DNA of 33,652 nt from Lachnospiraceae bacterium MD329. Lineage in GTDB: Bacteria > Bacillota > Clostridia > UBA1381. Positions 24,601-31,895 of the stretch are shown piece after piece. Position 1 is the first letter of the stretch. Each line of letters starts with the position of its first letter. The position numbers were made by a program, and so were the translations under genes. The stretch spans positions 9,886 to 43,537 of the forward strand of contig VIQV01000017.1 of NCBI GenBank assembly GCA_010206265.1, in the 5' to 3' direction. A model generated the notes under the pieces. That model saw only the letters and a program-made list of their open reading frames with translations, was not told the DNA's origin and made no database searches.

Positions 24601-25008
24601 GCTTGGGTAAATGATGATGGCACTTCTTGGCCGTATGAACTTATTGAGCATAACGGCGAATTTCGTATGTATGAGGGCAGAAATGTACTTACAAGGCTCG
24701 AAAAAGGCGATAGGGTATATACATCATCAGAAACAAAAGATATTTTATCTGGGCGAAGTATACCGCGTTATGCACAAGGACTTAACAATGATGTTATAAA
24801 CAATATACCGATAGTTTCAGGAAGTTCAGGCGGCGTAAATGTAGAAGTAGGCGGAATAAGCGTGACAATTCAGATTGACGGTAATTCAAAGGGCGGAAAT
24901 ATTGTTGAGCAGATAACATCACATTCTACCGAGATAGCTGAGGTCATCACGGCAGAGCTTGAACGTCATTTATCAGCGTCGTTTGCTAATTCAGGGGGTG
25001 GCGGATAA
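21646..25008 (+). CDS. Tape measure protein
   Basis: 1120 aa, the longest gene, directly after the chaperone frameshift ORF. Helical N-terminus (ALNSELDKLDKRKVNVDVNA), a duplicated KVSA-x-NWGYN motif (residues ~115-135 and ~167-188), a Gly/Ala-rich hydrophobic segment (GAVGSFIAPGVGTMIGAGIG, ~280-305) likely membrane-active, and a C-terminus with LTRLEKGDRVYTSSETKDIL. It sets tail length and is thought to help DNA cross the membrane. No lytic domain was recognised. Stop shares a base with the next ATG. Confidence 0.92.
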   Translation: MANSSIEIEIIADFKDNATDKAKALNSELDKLDKRKVNVDVNADNKAIKMADELDRKFSKIDGTATKSIDMVSTRAEAVKNGISPIKLSADTSEVDNALNRVKMGIEDVGKTSSKVSAQNWGYNRSAMDAINHYGKEQKSIWVNGEVFQGFNENYIPDTSEKLRIAKVSAKNWGYNQSAIDFMNAYAGEDTEEGAGGFWSRISPEIDKNRTVKRMAKMGRMYGSEATTIKGQALAGVGATTGLAIAGTALVSAGGDFMNAYASDNHNDTERSIYRGFTKGLLTVAGGAVGSFIAPGVGTMIGAGIGGGISDLFGDKLADSISGIHKSAEELKQDRLDEIFGDIAISAENLSKVAKNMLGDWTTQVSQAHSQALATGYSLQDTTNSSYFGTVESGSKLDIMGNLGFYIPKGNFSAYKKQVSAYMDGIEETMTQEMYNAFMVNDDLFGYGNWDTTELSDKWESAFKAFYEQKKELNKYLELALSDGNFSPDEREHVFGIIHGTQQTITGLTPNEGEVKQGSFNWLSQNGMLSQDSYDGLQKEIWSGLDSTIQNAAEERTRAGGGEEADKAAWNTILTEADRVSNASLEGLNSKYGDSFYGARNTYQSNVQDFLNNTGKYGNFRKDVVEMSNYGEEAFAGQIQGMNFGFDKIDDKYKIDAEAAYAGVSPYLSTLESAVIQGRANNQDVSGLTSDLMKYYEYGAIAGDPTAKQKYMAGLYAGDEQMNMLINSRLNNGDSQYLSGDFKRGWDIFYGKSNPSDALKQDPYDIPTDNNGSATSIQNQLEGRQQVIEQSTQKTVKAIQDSTHNQAEAINESNNTIETHFSAYDPTLPSIKPPSNMKEAFQGFVDGLKDPFAEATKGMGADFITAWQGFIDGLKNPTGNTEIPVQVTPKFRVKAGNLNNSFSGLPPVEGTANYELGTSPEEVPDATGVANYTGNFSGIGPAPTRYGSVIYTPTINGAAPDSPAAKYNLGTWHWANGTDNAPEGDAWVNDDGTSWPYELIEHNGEFRMYEGRNVLTRLEKGDRVYTSSETKDILSGRSIPRYAQGLNNDVINNIPIVSGSSGGVNVEVGGISVTIQIDGNSKGGNIVEQITSHSTEIAEVITAELERHLSASFANSGGGG

Positions 25009-25922
25009 TGCCTAATACCGAAACAGTTATTTACTTAATTGAAAAAGGAACAACCGACTGTTTACCAATACCGTGGACACCCCAAAAAATAAAATTCCGT
25101 TCAGGCGGACAAAAGTTTATTGAAATTGATATTATGGACTATGGTACAATACAAATACCCAATGGAGTCGGCATTCGTGCTGTAAGATGGGAAGAGGGGA
25201 TTTTACCCGGAGAGGCTAACAGTAAAATGCCGTGGCAACACGATGAATGGCAACCGCCAGAAAACTATCAGGGTATGTTTTCTATGTGGAAATATAATAA
25301 AACAATTTTAACACTGATTGTTACAGGTACGCCTGTTTGTATGGACGTATATATTTCTGATTATGATGTTACATATCAAGACGGCTTTGGAGATTACCAT
25401 TACTATATAGAATTTTCCGATTGTGTCCAGCCCTCTTTTACGGTGACAGATACCGAAATTGATATAAGCGACGGAGTAGAACGTGATACTGACCCGACAC
25501 CTGCAATATATACAATTCTTGCAGATGATACGTTATGGGGAATTGCACAATGTTATTTAGGTGACGGATTGCGTTGGGGAGAAATATATGAGTTGAACAA
25601 AGAAGTTATCGAGGACGCAGCTATACAGCACGGTTTCTACAACTCGGAGAATGGGTGGCTGATATTTGCAGGCACGGTAATTAAAATACCAAATTCATCT
25701 GTAAAAGATACAAATGCAGGTATGGCGGTTGAGCTTAAAAATGCTCCTGTATACATTTCATCAGACGCGGATAGTATTGCTGGCAGAGTGACAGGCACAT
25801 ATTATATATATGACGGTAAAGAGATACTTGGCAGATACAGAATAACAGACAAGTCATCTGATGTTGGACGTACTCCGATAGGTCAATACGTTATCGGTTG
25901 GCTGCCGAAAGAATACATTTAA
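25008..25922 (+). CDS. LysM-containing tail protein (XkdP-like)
   Basis: 304 aa, TAATG overlap with the tape measure. The N-terminal ~150 residues are beta-rich (KIKFRSGGQKFIEIDIMDYG). Residues ~165-220 form a LysM domain (YTILADDTLWGIAQCYLGDG ... IYELNKEVI ... GWLIFAGTVIKIP). The C-terminus has a small SH3-like segment (VTGTYYIYDGKEILGRYRIT). XkdP-like proteins sit between the tape measure and hub; LysM may contact peptidoglycan. In related phages the hub gene follows directly; here a 2-kb block intervenes. Confidence 0.85.
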   Translation: MPNTETVIYLIEKGTTDCLPIPWTPQKIKFRSGGQKFIEIDIMDYGTIQIPNGVGIRAVRWEEGILPGEANSKMPWQHDEWQPPENYQGMFSMWKYNKTILTLIVTGTPVCMDVYISDYDVTYQDGFGDYHYYIEFSDCVQPSFTVTDTEIDISDGVERDTDPTPAIYTILADDTLWGIAQCYLGDGLRWGEIYELNKEVIEDAAIQHGFYNSENGWLIFAGTVIKIPNSSVKDTNAGMAVELKNAPVYISSDADSIAGRVTGTYYIYDGKEILGRYRITDKSSDVGRTPIGQYVIGWLPKEYI

Positions 25923-25925
25923 TTA

Positions 25926-25954
25926 TTGACAATAATTCTTTCATTTGGTAAAAT
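25926..25954 (+). promoter_or_regulatory. Sigma-A-like promoter for the moron gene
   Basis: TTGACA at 25926-25931, 17-base spacer, TAAAAT at 25949-25954. It starts 4 bases after the LysM gene's stop and 24 bases before the moron's ATG, so this gene can be expressed independently of the late operon, possibly in a lysogen. Confidence 0.8.
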
Positions 25955-25977
25955 TAAGTGAAAGGGGTTGGGTTAAT

Positions 25978-26622
25978 ATGGCATTGATTAAATGTACCGA
26001 ATGCGGTCATAAAGTATCAGACAGGGCTATTGAATGCCCTGAGTGTGGATGTCCTGTAAGCGAAATTCTTTTAGATATTAAAGAAAATGAAATGTTTGAT
26101 GAATTAGAAAATAAAAAAACGGAGATATACTCAGAATTAAATAGAAAGTTCATAAATGAGATAAATGGACGTTCTATTGAAAACTTAGAGTTTCTTTTGA
26201 CATTGAAAGGACAATATAGTATAAAACAAATAGAATTTATACGCAAAACCTTAGAAAATAAAAAACTTATGAAATGTACACCAAATGTCAGCGAGAAATT
26301 CAAAAAGGCAATAAGTGAATATCCACTAAGCGATTTGAAGTTTATGAGAGATACACAGCAGGCTTTGTATAGCGAGGAGGAAATGCAATATATATGTAAA
26401 GTCATAAACAACAGACAAACGCAAGAAGAACAGCAGGGTGGGTATGGTTTTCAGTATGCAATTTCATTTTTAATTCCATTGGTAGGATTTATACTTGGTG
26501 CTATAATGCTTTCAAAAAATGATGAGAGAGAACGTAGTGGCGGTAAATCTTGTATAGTATTAAGTATTACATCTATAATTCTTTGCACGATTTTTATGTG
26601 TGCAAAAGTAGGATTTATATAA
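25978..26622 (+). CDS. Zinc-ribbon plus two-helix membrane protein (moron)
   Basis: 214 aa from ATG 25978 after AAAGGGG. N-terminal zinc ribbon (C6, C9, C20, C23: CTEC...CPEC), a charged helical middle, then two C-terminal transmembrane segments (~156-178 AISFLIPLVGFILGAIML; ~190-212 CIVLSITSIILCTIFMC). Not a tail component by architecture. Own promoter upstream and own terminator downstream define a moron. Superinfection exclusion or another lysogen phenotype is plausible but unproven. Base composition is more AT-rich than in neighbouring tail genes. Confidence 0.75.
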   Translation: MALIKCTECGHKVSDRAIECPECGCPVSEILLDIKENEMFDELENKKTEIYSELNRKFINEINGRSIENLEFLLTLKGQYSIKQIEFIRKTLENKKLMKCTPNVSEKFKKAISEYPLSDLKFMRDTQQALYSEEEMQYICKVINNRQTQEEQQGGYGFQYAISFLIPLVGFILGAIMLSKNDERERSGGKSCIVLSITSIILCTIFMCAKVGFI

Positions 26623-26653
26623 ATTTGATGTAAAAATGATAAAATGTTTCAAG

Positions 26654-26681
26654 AACGGTTGTAAATGCAACCGTTTTTTTT
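26654..26681 (+). terminator. Intrinsic terminator after the moron
   Basis: AACGGTTG (26654-26661), loop TAAATG, CAACCGTT (26668-26675), then a run of T to 26681. Perfect 8-bp stem; one of the strongest in the window. Confidence 0.92.
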
Positions 26682-26705
26682 CTTGCAAAAGTTCAAAAAA
26701 ACCTC

Positions 26706-26734
26706 TTGACAAACTATAATAGTTGTAGTATTAA
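26706..26734 (+). promoter_or_regulatory. Promoter with embedded palindromic operator for the RHH gene
   Basis: TTGACA at 26706-26711, 17-base spacer, TATTAA at 26729-26734. The spacer begins with the perfect palindrome AACTATAATAGTT (26712-26724), so a bound dimer would block RNA polymerase. A GTAGTA direct repeat at 26726-26739 spans the -10. Autorepression by the downstream RHH protein is inferred. Confidence 0.75.
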
Positions 26735-26756
26735 TGTAGTAACAGGAGGTGAGAAA

Positions 26757-26894
26757 GTGAATGATAGAGCCTTAAATATCAAAATGCCATCTGAATTATA
26801 TTTAAAATTACAAGAAGAGGCAAAAAGAAAAAATATTTCTTTAGCCTCGCTTGTTCGTATGATTTGTTCTGAATATTTTGATAAGGTCAAATAA
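26757..26894 (+). CDS. Ribbon-helix-helix (Arc-like) DNA-binding protein
   Basis: 45 aa from GTG 26757, 7 bases after AGGAGGTG; an in-frame TTG lies inside the promoter -35 and is rejected. The sequence ALNIKMPSELYLKLQEEAKR, then KNISLASLVRMICSEYF, is a textbook RHH: one beta-strand for DNA contact and two helices. Such small dimers repress their own promoters. It opens a short operon with a 47-aa protein and the antirepressor. Confidence 0.85.
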   Translation: MNDRALNIKMPSELYLKLQEEAKRKNISLASLVRMICSEYFDKVK

Positions 26895-26896
26895 AA

Positions 26897-26937
26897 AAAG
26901 AGTGAATGTGTACTTTGGACGGTCTACATTCACCCTT
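26897..26937 (+). other. Long hairpin downstream of the RHH gene
   Basis: AAAGAGTGAATGT (26897-26909) pairs with ACATTCACCCTTT (26925-26937) with one mismatch and a ~15-base loop. Only TTT AA follows, so it is a poor terminator. It may protect mRNA, attenuate, or serve as a DNA site. The bases 26938-27020 hold no recognised feature apart from the next gene's ribosome site. Confidence 0.6.
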
Positions 26938-27020
26938 TAAGCACCAACCCACTTGGAGTTGATAAATCTATTCTATCATACTTCTTGTGGGAAATCAAGA
27001 GAAAGCGAGGTAATGTTAGA

Positions 27021-27164
27021 ATGGATAAAGTAACGTATGACGCACCTTCAGACAATGAACTTTTGCAAATGTTTAATACTTTGACTTCAATTGAGGCGGA
27101 TAGGGTGTTACACTTTGTCCGAGAGATGAAAAAGAACAGAGAAAGAGAGGTCGTGTACATATGA
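27021..27164 (+). CDS. 47-aa protein coupled to the antirepressor
   Basis: ATG 27021, with GCGAGG about 10 bases upstream; TGA at 27162-27164 overlaps the antirepressor ATG (ATGA). The product (start MDKVTYDAPSDNELLQMFNT) is helical, ending in KKNRERE. It has no recognisable domain. The tight coupling suggests a regulatory partner of the antirepressor or RHH protein, but that is inference. Confidence 0.6.
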   Translation: MDKVTYDAPSDNELLQMFNTLTSIEADRVLHFVREMKKNREREVVYI

Positions 27165-27943
27165 ATGAAATTCAGATTTTTAAAAACAGTCAGTTCGGAG
27201 CAATGCGGACTGTGCAGGAAAACAGTAAAACTTATTTTTGCGGTTCTGATGTTGCAAAGGCGTTAGGATATAGAAATGCACCAGACGCTATAAAAAAGCA
27301 CTGCAAATTCGACGGTATAGTGAAATGCGATAGCGTCGATAAGATAGGAAGAAAAAATACTTTATCGTTTATCAGTGAGGGGAATGTCTACCGTCTTATC
27401 ACTCATAGCAAGCTACCCGAAGCTGAAAAGTTTGAAAAATGGGTATTTGATGAAGTATTACCCACAATTCACAGGACTGGCGGCTATGTAAACAATGATG
27501 ACAGCTTTATCAATACATACCTGCCGTTTGCGGACGACAGCACAAAGCTATTGTTTAAGGGAACGCTTGAAACGGTACGCAGTCTTAACGCACAGATAGA
27601 CAAGGACAGACCGAAAGTAGTATTTGCGGACGCTGTAACGTCCTCTAAAACGTCAATTCTTATCGGTGAGTTAGCTAAGCTAATCAAGCAGAACGGCGTA
27701 CAGATAGGCGAAAAACGCTTGTTTGCGTGGCTGAGGGATAACGGCTACCTTATCAGACGCAAAGGAACAGACTATAACGCACCGACACAAAAGAGTATGG
27801 AAATGAAACTGTTTGAGGTAAAGGAAACGGCGATTACTCACGCAGACGGACACACCACAATCAATAAGACAACAAAGGTCACAGGAAAGGGACAGCAGTA
27901 TTTTATAAACAAATTCCTTGCTAAAACGGCAGAGGTTGTCTAA
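27161..27943 (+). CDS. Phage antirepressor (BRO-N plus KilAC/ANT domain)
   Basis: 260 aa. BRO-N domain at ~1-108 (QFGAMRTVQENSKTYFCGSD, VAKALGYRNAPDAIKKHCK, and the closing KWVFDEVLPTIHRTGGYV). KilAC/ANT domain at ~140-255 (IGELAKLIKQNGVQIGEKRL, FAWLRDNGYLIRR, and ITHADGHTTINKTTKVTGKG). Such proteins free lytic promoters by binding or displacing the CI-type repressor. They usually sit near the lysogeny module; here it is inside the tail operon. Base composition is GC-richer than the moron next door. A strong terminator follows. Confidence 0.92.
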   Translation: MNEIQIFKNSQFGAMRTVQENSKTYFCGSDVAKALGYRNAPDAIKKHCKFDGIVKCDSVDKIGRKNTLSFISEGNVYRLITHSKLPEAEKFEKWVFDEVLPTIHRTGGYVNNDDSFINTYLPFADDSTKLLFKGTLETVRSLNAQIDKDRPKVVFADAVTSSKTSILIGELAKLIKQNGVQIGEKRLFAWLRDNGYLIRRKGTDYNAPTQKSMEMKLFEVKETAITHADGHTTINKTTKVTGKGQQYFINKFLAKTAEVV

Positions 27944-27957
27944 CACATAAAATATAG

Positions 27958-27985
27958 CGGTTATCGTTTACGATAACCGTTTTTT
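27958..27985 (+). terminator. Intrinsic terminator after the antirepressor
   Basis: CGGTTATCG (27958-27966), loop TTTA, CGATAACCG (27971-27979), then six T. Perfect 9-bp stem. It closes the inserted block; the baseplate hub gene starts 28 bases later with no promoter visible. Confidence 0.92.
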
Positions 27986-28013
27986 AATTGAAAAATAAAA
28001 GGAGAGTTGTCCT

Positions 28014-29072
28014 ATGGACTATGTAAGAGCAGCGTCAAAATCGGCGCCTATATACAGCATACATTTTTTGAACTCAAACAAATTAGATGTATTTGTAGAC
28101 GCTGTAACGACTGAGCTGAAATTGTCTGAGCCTAAAAACGAACTTGCACAAAAGGTATCAATAAATCTTGTAAACTGTATAAGTGACGGTTATTTACTTT
28201 CTGAGCTTATTAATACTCCTGATAGGGTGTTTATATATGCCAATGACGGAGAACAGTGCAGAGAGGTTTTTAGAGGCTATATATGGCGGAAACGCTATGA
28301 GAACAAGCAAAAGAAAATAATTTACTTAACTTGTTTTGATAATCTGAAATACCTGCAAGAGTCGGACAGCAACTATTATTATCCGTCAGGGTGGAAAACG
28401 GAGGACGTATTGAGAGATATTTGCTCAAAGTGGGGGATTGAGCTTATATATAACTATGAGTCCATAGAACATAAGAAATTACCGCTTTCAGGAAAAATAT
28501 CTACTATGTTTACGGACCTGCTCGATAGAGTGAAAAAGAAAACAGGTATTAAATATGTTATACGCAGTGCTGAGGACATTATATACATTGACAGATACGG
28601 CGCAAACGCAAAGGAGCGTATATACGAGATAAACAGAGGGGAAAATGCTATCTCTACGGCAAGCGACCAAACAATGGAAGGCGTTGTTACAAAGGTATTG
28701 TTTACAGGAAAAACTAAAGACAGCGGAGAAGTACCAATTGTTGATACGTTAGAGGGCGATACTGACAGATGGGGTACTATTCAAAAGGTTATACAAGATG
28801 ATACAGAAGATGAAAAATCCGATAAGGGAGAAGAGGATAAACTATATGAAAATGCACGTGATGAAGGGCAATATATGCTTGACGAAAATGGTAAGCCCAA
28901 AGAAACATATGAGGCTGAGGCAATAAACATTCCCTGGATAAGAAAAGGCGAGCTTGTAAAAATCGGCGCAGGCGATATGAATTATCGCTATATAGTAACA
29001 AGCATTACACATAATGCAGTAACTAAAAAGATGAATGTTGATTTTGAGCTTGCAGATGAAAGTAAATTATGA
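28014..29072 (+). CDS. Baseplate hub protein (XkdQ-like, gpD family)
   Basis: 352 aa after AAAGGAGAGTTG. Contains TELKLSEPKNELAQKVSINL, YANDGEQCREVFRGYIWRKR, a LysM-like central helix region (WKTEDVLRDICSKWGIELIY), and a C-terminal beta domain with VKIGAGDMNYRYIVTSITHN. The hub closes the tube tip in contractile tails. Order hub, XkdR, XkdS, XkdT, XkdU below is the PBSX order. Confidence 0.88.
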   Translation: MDYVRAASKSAPIYSIHFLNSNKLDVFVDAVTTELKLSEPKNELAQKVSINLVNCISDGYLLSELINTPDRVFIYANDGEQCREVFRGYIWRKRYENKQKKIIYLTCFDNLKYLQESDSNYYYPSGWKTEDVLRDICSKWGIELIYNYESIEHKKLPLSGKISTMFTDLLDRVKKKTGIKYVIRSAEDIIYIDRYGANAKERIYEINRGENAISTASDQTMEGVVTKVLFTGKTKDSGEVPIVDTLEGDTDRWGTIQKVIQDDTEDEKSDKGEEDKLYENARDEGQYMLDENGKPKETYEAEAINIPWIRKGELVKIGAGDMNYRYIVTSITHNAVTKKMNVDFELADESKL

Positions 29073-29085
29073 GAGGTATAATTTG

Positions 29086-29454
29086 ATGAACGCTTTTGAA
29101 CAAATAAGTCAAACACTACAAAACCAAACGCAGAAATCAATTGAAGAAAACAATAGCATATTACTTGAGATTGGGGATATTGTAACTGACTTCGGATTGA
29201 AAATTCCTCGCTTTGATACGGTCATACCTAAAGAGGAATATATGATTGATAAAAGGTTATCAATAGCGTATAAGCCCGAAACAGAGATTTTAACATCAAA
29301 TGCAAATAACCATAAACATACAGTCCAAATACCGCTTATAGACGGCATTTCACAGATTACAGAGGGTGATAGCGTGCTTGTATGTTGGGTAGGTGCTGAC
29401 CCTGTAATCGTGGCGGTTGTTGTAAGCGGCGGTACTATCGGAAAGGGGGAATAA
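29086..29454 (+). CDS. XkdR-like baseplate protein (DUF2577-like)
   Basis: 122 aa from ATG 29086, with GAGAGG upstream at 29071-29076. Central SIAYKPETEILTSNANNHKH and C-terminal TEGDSVLVCWVGADPVIVAV resemble the DUF2577/OB-fold-like baseplate spike region. An upstream start would overlap the hub gene. Position between hub and DUF2634 gene supports the call. Confidence 0.75.
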   Translation: MNAFEQISQTLQNQTQKSIEENNSILLEIGDIVTDFGLKIPRFDTVIPKEEYMIDKRLSIAYKPETEILTSNANNHKHTVQIPLIDGISQITEGDSVLVCWVGADPVIVAVVVSGGTIGKGE

Positions 29455-29458
29455 TGGT

Positions 29459-29917
29459 ATGGCGAATTTATTTCCGCAAGCAAATAATAATATTGTCCCG
29501 TTGGATAATATGAAAAAAAATACCCCGATAGGATATAAGCGTAGCTTGAAATTTGATGATGAAACAGGTGACTTTGTTCGTGACGGGCAAAATCGTATAG
29601 TTTCATCATCAGGAATAGAGGCTTGGAAAGAATGGTGTATTAAGTGTCTAACAACTGAAAGATATGCGTTTTCCTCTTATTCTACCGATTTCGGAATAAA
29701 TACACGCTTAATATTTTCCTTGCCAGACAGAGCGGCGCAAGAGCTAATGCTGAAAAAAGAAATTACAGAGGCTTTAATGGCAGATGATTACAAGAGAACT
29801 CAATCAGTAAGCAATTTTGAATTTAATTGGTTTGCGGCAGACGCAGTAGAAGTGACTTGTACGGTTAAAGGACTTGAAAATGCTGAGATTGATTTAAGAG
29901 CTAAGATTGGAGGGTAG
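29459..29917 (+). CDS. Baseplate wedge protein (XkdS-like, DUF2634)
   Basis: 152 aa. Motifs GIEAWKEWCIKCLTTERYAF, YSTDFGINTRLIFSL and IEVTCTVKGLENAEIDLRAK-like end match the gp25-like/DUF2634 wedge family. ATG 29459 is preceded by AAAGGGGGAAT. It joins sheath start and baseplate. Confidence 0.85.
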   Translation: MANLFPQANNNIVPLDNMKKNTPIGYKRSLKFDDETGDFVRDGQNRIVSSSGIEAWKEWCIKCLTTERYAFSSYSTDFGINTRLIFSLPDRAAQELMLKKEITEALMADDYKRTQSVSNFEFNWFAADAVEVTCTVKGLENAEIDLRAKIGG

Positions 29918-29919
29918 GT

Positions 29920-31116
29920 ATGGCACAGTTTATCGTACCTGATTTTATAAAAAATAAAAATGTAAATACAATACATAAACAAATGCGTGATAATTTGCCG
30001 AATGACATTGATACAAGTGATGGTTCTGATATGTGGGACTTGACATACTCAACGGCTTATGAACACGCTTTTTTTGCACAATTTTGTGTATTAAATGCTA
30101 TAAAGCTGATATGGCCAGAATTTAGTTATGGAGTATATTCTGATTATCACGGTAATAGTCGAGGTATGGCAAGGCGAAAAGGTCAGTATTCACAGGGATA
30201 TGTCAAAATAACAGGTAAAAGCGGAGTGAATATTCCGTTAGGTACGGTATTTTCTACTGAAAAGATAGGAAATAATGCTGTTACTGAATTTAAAACTACT
30301 ATTGATGTACTGATTGGAAATGACGGAATTGTTATAGTACCGATAGTTGCAATATTATCAGGCAAGTCAGGTAATGTACCTGCTGACACTATTACAATAA
30401 ACAGTGATAAAATTGCAGGTATATCAAGTGTCACAAATCCTACACCTACAAGCGGCGGATATGATAAAGAAAGCGACCAAAGCTTCAATGAGCGTATGAA
30501 AGAATACGACCAAACACAGGATAATTCTTTTATAGGCAATGATAATGATTACAGACGTTGGGCTATGGAGGTTATTGGTGTGGGTGAAGCTATTGTAATA
30601 GACCCTGAGGACAATCCAGAGGTTGAGGACGACAGCGGAATTGTTACGCTTATTATAATAGACGCAAACGGCGACCCTGCTTCAGAGGCATTATGCGCTA
30701 CCGTGTACAATCATATTATGCAGCCTACACCGCTTTCAGTAACAGGCAAAAGAACAGAAGGAGAGAAAACAGGCGCGGAAAGGCTCGCGCCTCCGGGTGT
30801 GATTTTGGTTGTTATGCCGCCGAATACCGATACTTTAAGTGTTACAGCTTTGGTTGAATTAGACGGCACACAAGACATTGAAAGTGTTACAACTGCATAT
30901 ATAGCCATTCTTCAAGCATATTTGCTTGAGGCAATAAATGTAGGTGAAATACGGTATAGTAAAGTCCATTCGTGTTTGTCAAGTACAAAAGGTGTAGCTG
31001 ATTTTAAAGACTTGTTGCTTAATGGCAATAAAAATAATATACAGCTTGACGCTCAGCATATCCCTATTATAAAAACTGAAAATATCAGACTGTCCGTTGG
31101 TTTGGTTGATGGGTAG
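29920..31116 (+). CDS. Baseplate J-like protein (XkdT-like)
   Basis: 398 aa, after GATTGGAGGGTAGGT. Typical sections: NTIHKQMRDNLPNDIDTSDG, YGVYSDYHGNSRGMARRKGQ, GYVKITGKSGVNIPLGTVFS, TPTSGGYDKESDQSFNERMK and a C-terminal ferredoxin-like repeat domain (VTALVELDGTQDIESVTTAY). Forms the wedge arms of the baseplate with XkdS and XkdU. Confidence 0.92.
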   Translation: MAQFIVPDFIKNKNVNTIHKQMRDNLPNDIDTSDGSDMWDLTYSTAYEHAFFAQFCVLNAIKLIWPEFSYGVYSDYHGNSRGMARRKGQYSQGYVKITGKSGVNIPLGTVFSTEKIGNNAVTEFKTTIDVLIGNDGIVIVPIVAILSGKSGNVPADTITINSDKIAGISSVTNPTPTSGGYDKESDQSFNERMKEYDQTQDNSFIGNDNDYRRWAMEVIGVGEAIVIDPEDNPEVEDDSGIVTLIIIDANGDPASEALCATVYNHIMQPTPLSVTGKRTEGEKTGAERLAPPGVILVVMPPNTDTLSVTALVELDGTQDIESVTTAYIAILQAYLLEAINVGEIRYSKVHSCLSSTKGVADFKDLLLNGNKNNIQLDAQHIPIIKTENIRLSVGLVDG

Positions 31117-31124
31117 GTGATAAT

Positions 31125-31892
31125 GTGTATTCAACAGAGTTAATGGAGCAGATTTTGACGAGCGAGTCAGGGCAACGTATGATACAGCGTGTTACCAATA
31201 AATACGGTGAAAGTTATGTTGCATTATGGTTGTTTCAAGTGATGGGCTTGTCTAATGATGAAATTAAGACAATGGTAGATGATTTAAAATTGCAAGTAGT
31301 ACCACAGACGGCTACTTGGTCATTGCCGTGGTGGGAGCGGTCCTGCGGACTGCCAGTAGATGAAAGTATCTTTATTGAGCAACGTCGTCAAAATGTAATA
31401 GAAAAGCGTCGTAAGCGTATGCCTATGAATCCCGCACGAATAGAGGAAATAGTTTCGGCTATGGCTGGTGGTGCTGATGTGTTTATGGACGAATATGCAG
31501 GTAAGAACACGTTTGTAATGAATATATATGACATTCCGCCATTGGAAATAATACAGCAAATTCAGCGAAAACTCAAACAAATAAAACAGTCACATAAGGT
31601 TTTCAGGCTTAAATGTTCAGCCTCGACATCAACACAATCGGACATCTATACAGGGGCAAAGGTTGTAGGAATAAAGCGTACACTTCCAAAGGTGGAGGCG
31701 GCAGAAATACCGAGAGAAAGTGAAGTGCTGTCAGGAGTAGCAATAGGCGTAAAAGTGGCAGGTATAAAACGCACACTGCCTAAAGTAGACGCTATGCAGT
31801 ACAACACATATGAGGACATTAAGCAGTACAGCAATGATGAAATAAAGAATAAGACGTACCTTGAATTGTTATACAAGCAGGAGGAGAAGTAA
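31125..31892 (+). CDS. XkdU-like baseplate protein (DUF2313/YmfQ-type) with repeat extension
   Basis: 255 aa from GTG 31125 (GGGTAGGTGATAAT upstream). Residues ~1-165 fit the DUF2313 wedge protein: ATWSLPWWERSCGLPVDESI and RKRMPMNPARIEEIVSAMAG. After this, residues 177-192 and 208-223 are a duplicated GxKVxGIKRTLPKVxA motif, and the C-terminus KNKTYLELLYKQEEK may contact the fibre. Confidence 0.82.
   Translation: MYSTELMEQILTSESGQRMIQRVTNKYGESYVALWLFQVMGLSNDEIKTMVDDLKLQVVPQTATWSLPWWERSCGLPVDESIFIEQRRQNVIEKRRKRMPMNPARIEEIVSAMAGGADVFMDEYAGKNTFVMNIYDIPPLEIIQQIQRKLKQIKQSHKVFRLKCSASTSTQSDIYTGAKVVGIKRTLPKVEAAEIPRESEVLSGVAIGVKVAGIKRTLPKVDAMQYNTYEDIKQYSNDEIKNKTYLELLYKQEEK
31653..31793 (+). repeat. 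Protein-level tandem repeat in the XkdU-like gene
   Basis: Two 16-codon units (31653-31700 and 31746-31793), both encoding GxKVxGIKRTLPKVxA, 31 residues apart. The codons differ at many third positions, so the duplication is not recent and the amino acids seem to be conserved. Confidence 0.8.
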
Positions 31893-31895
31893 AAA

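Noticed and set aside
26938..27020. A further promoter for the 47-aa gene and antirepressor
   Set aside because: TTGATA and TATCAT elements occur but their spacing (9 bases) is too short.
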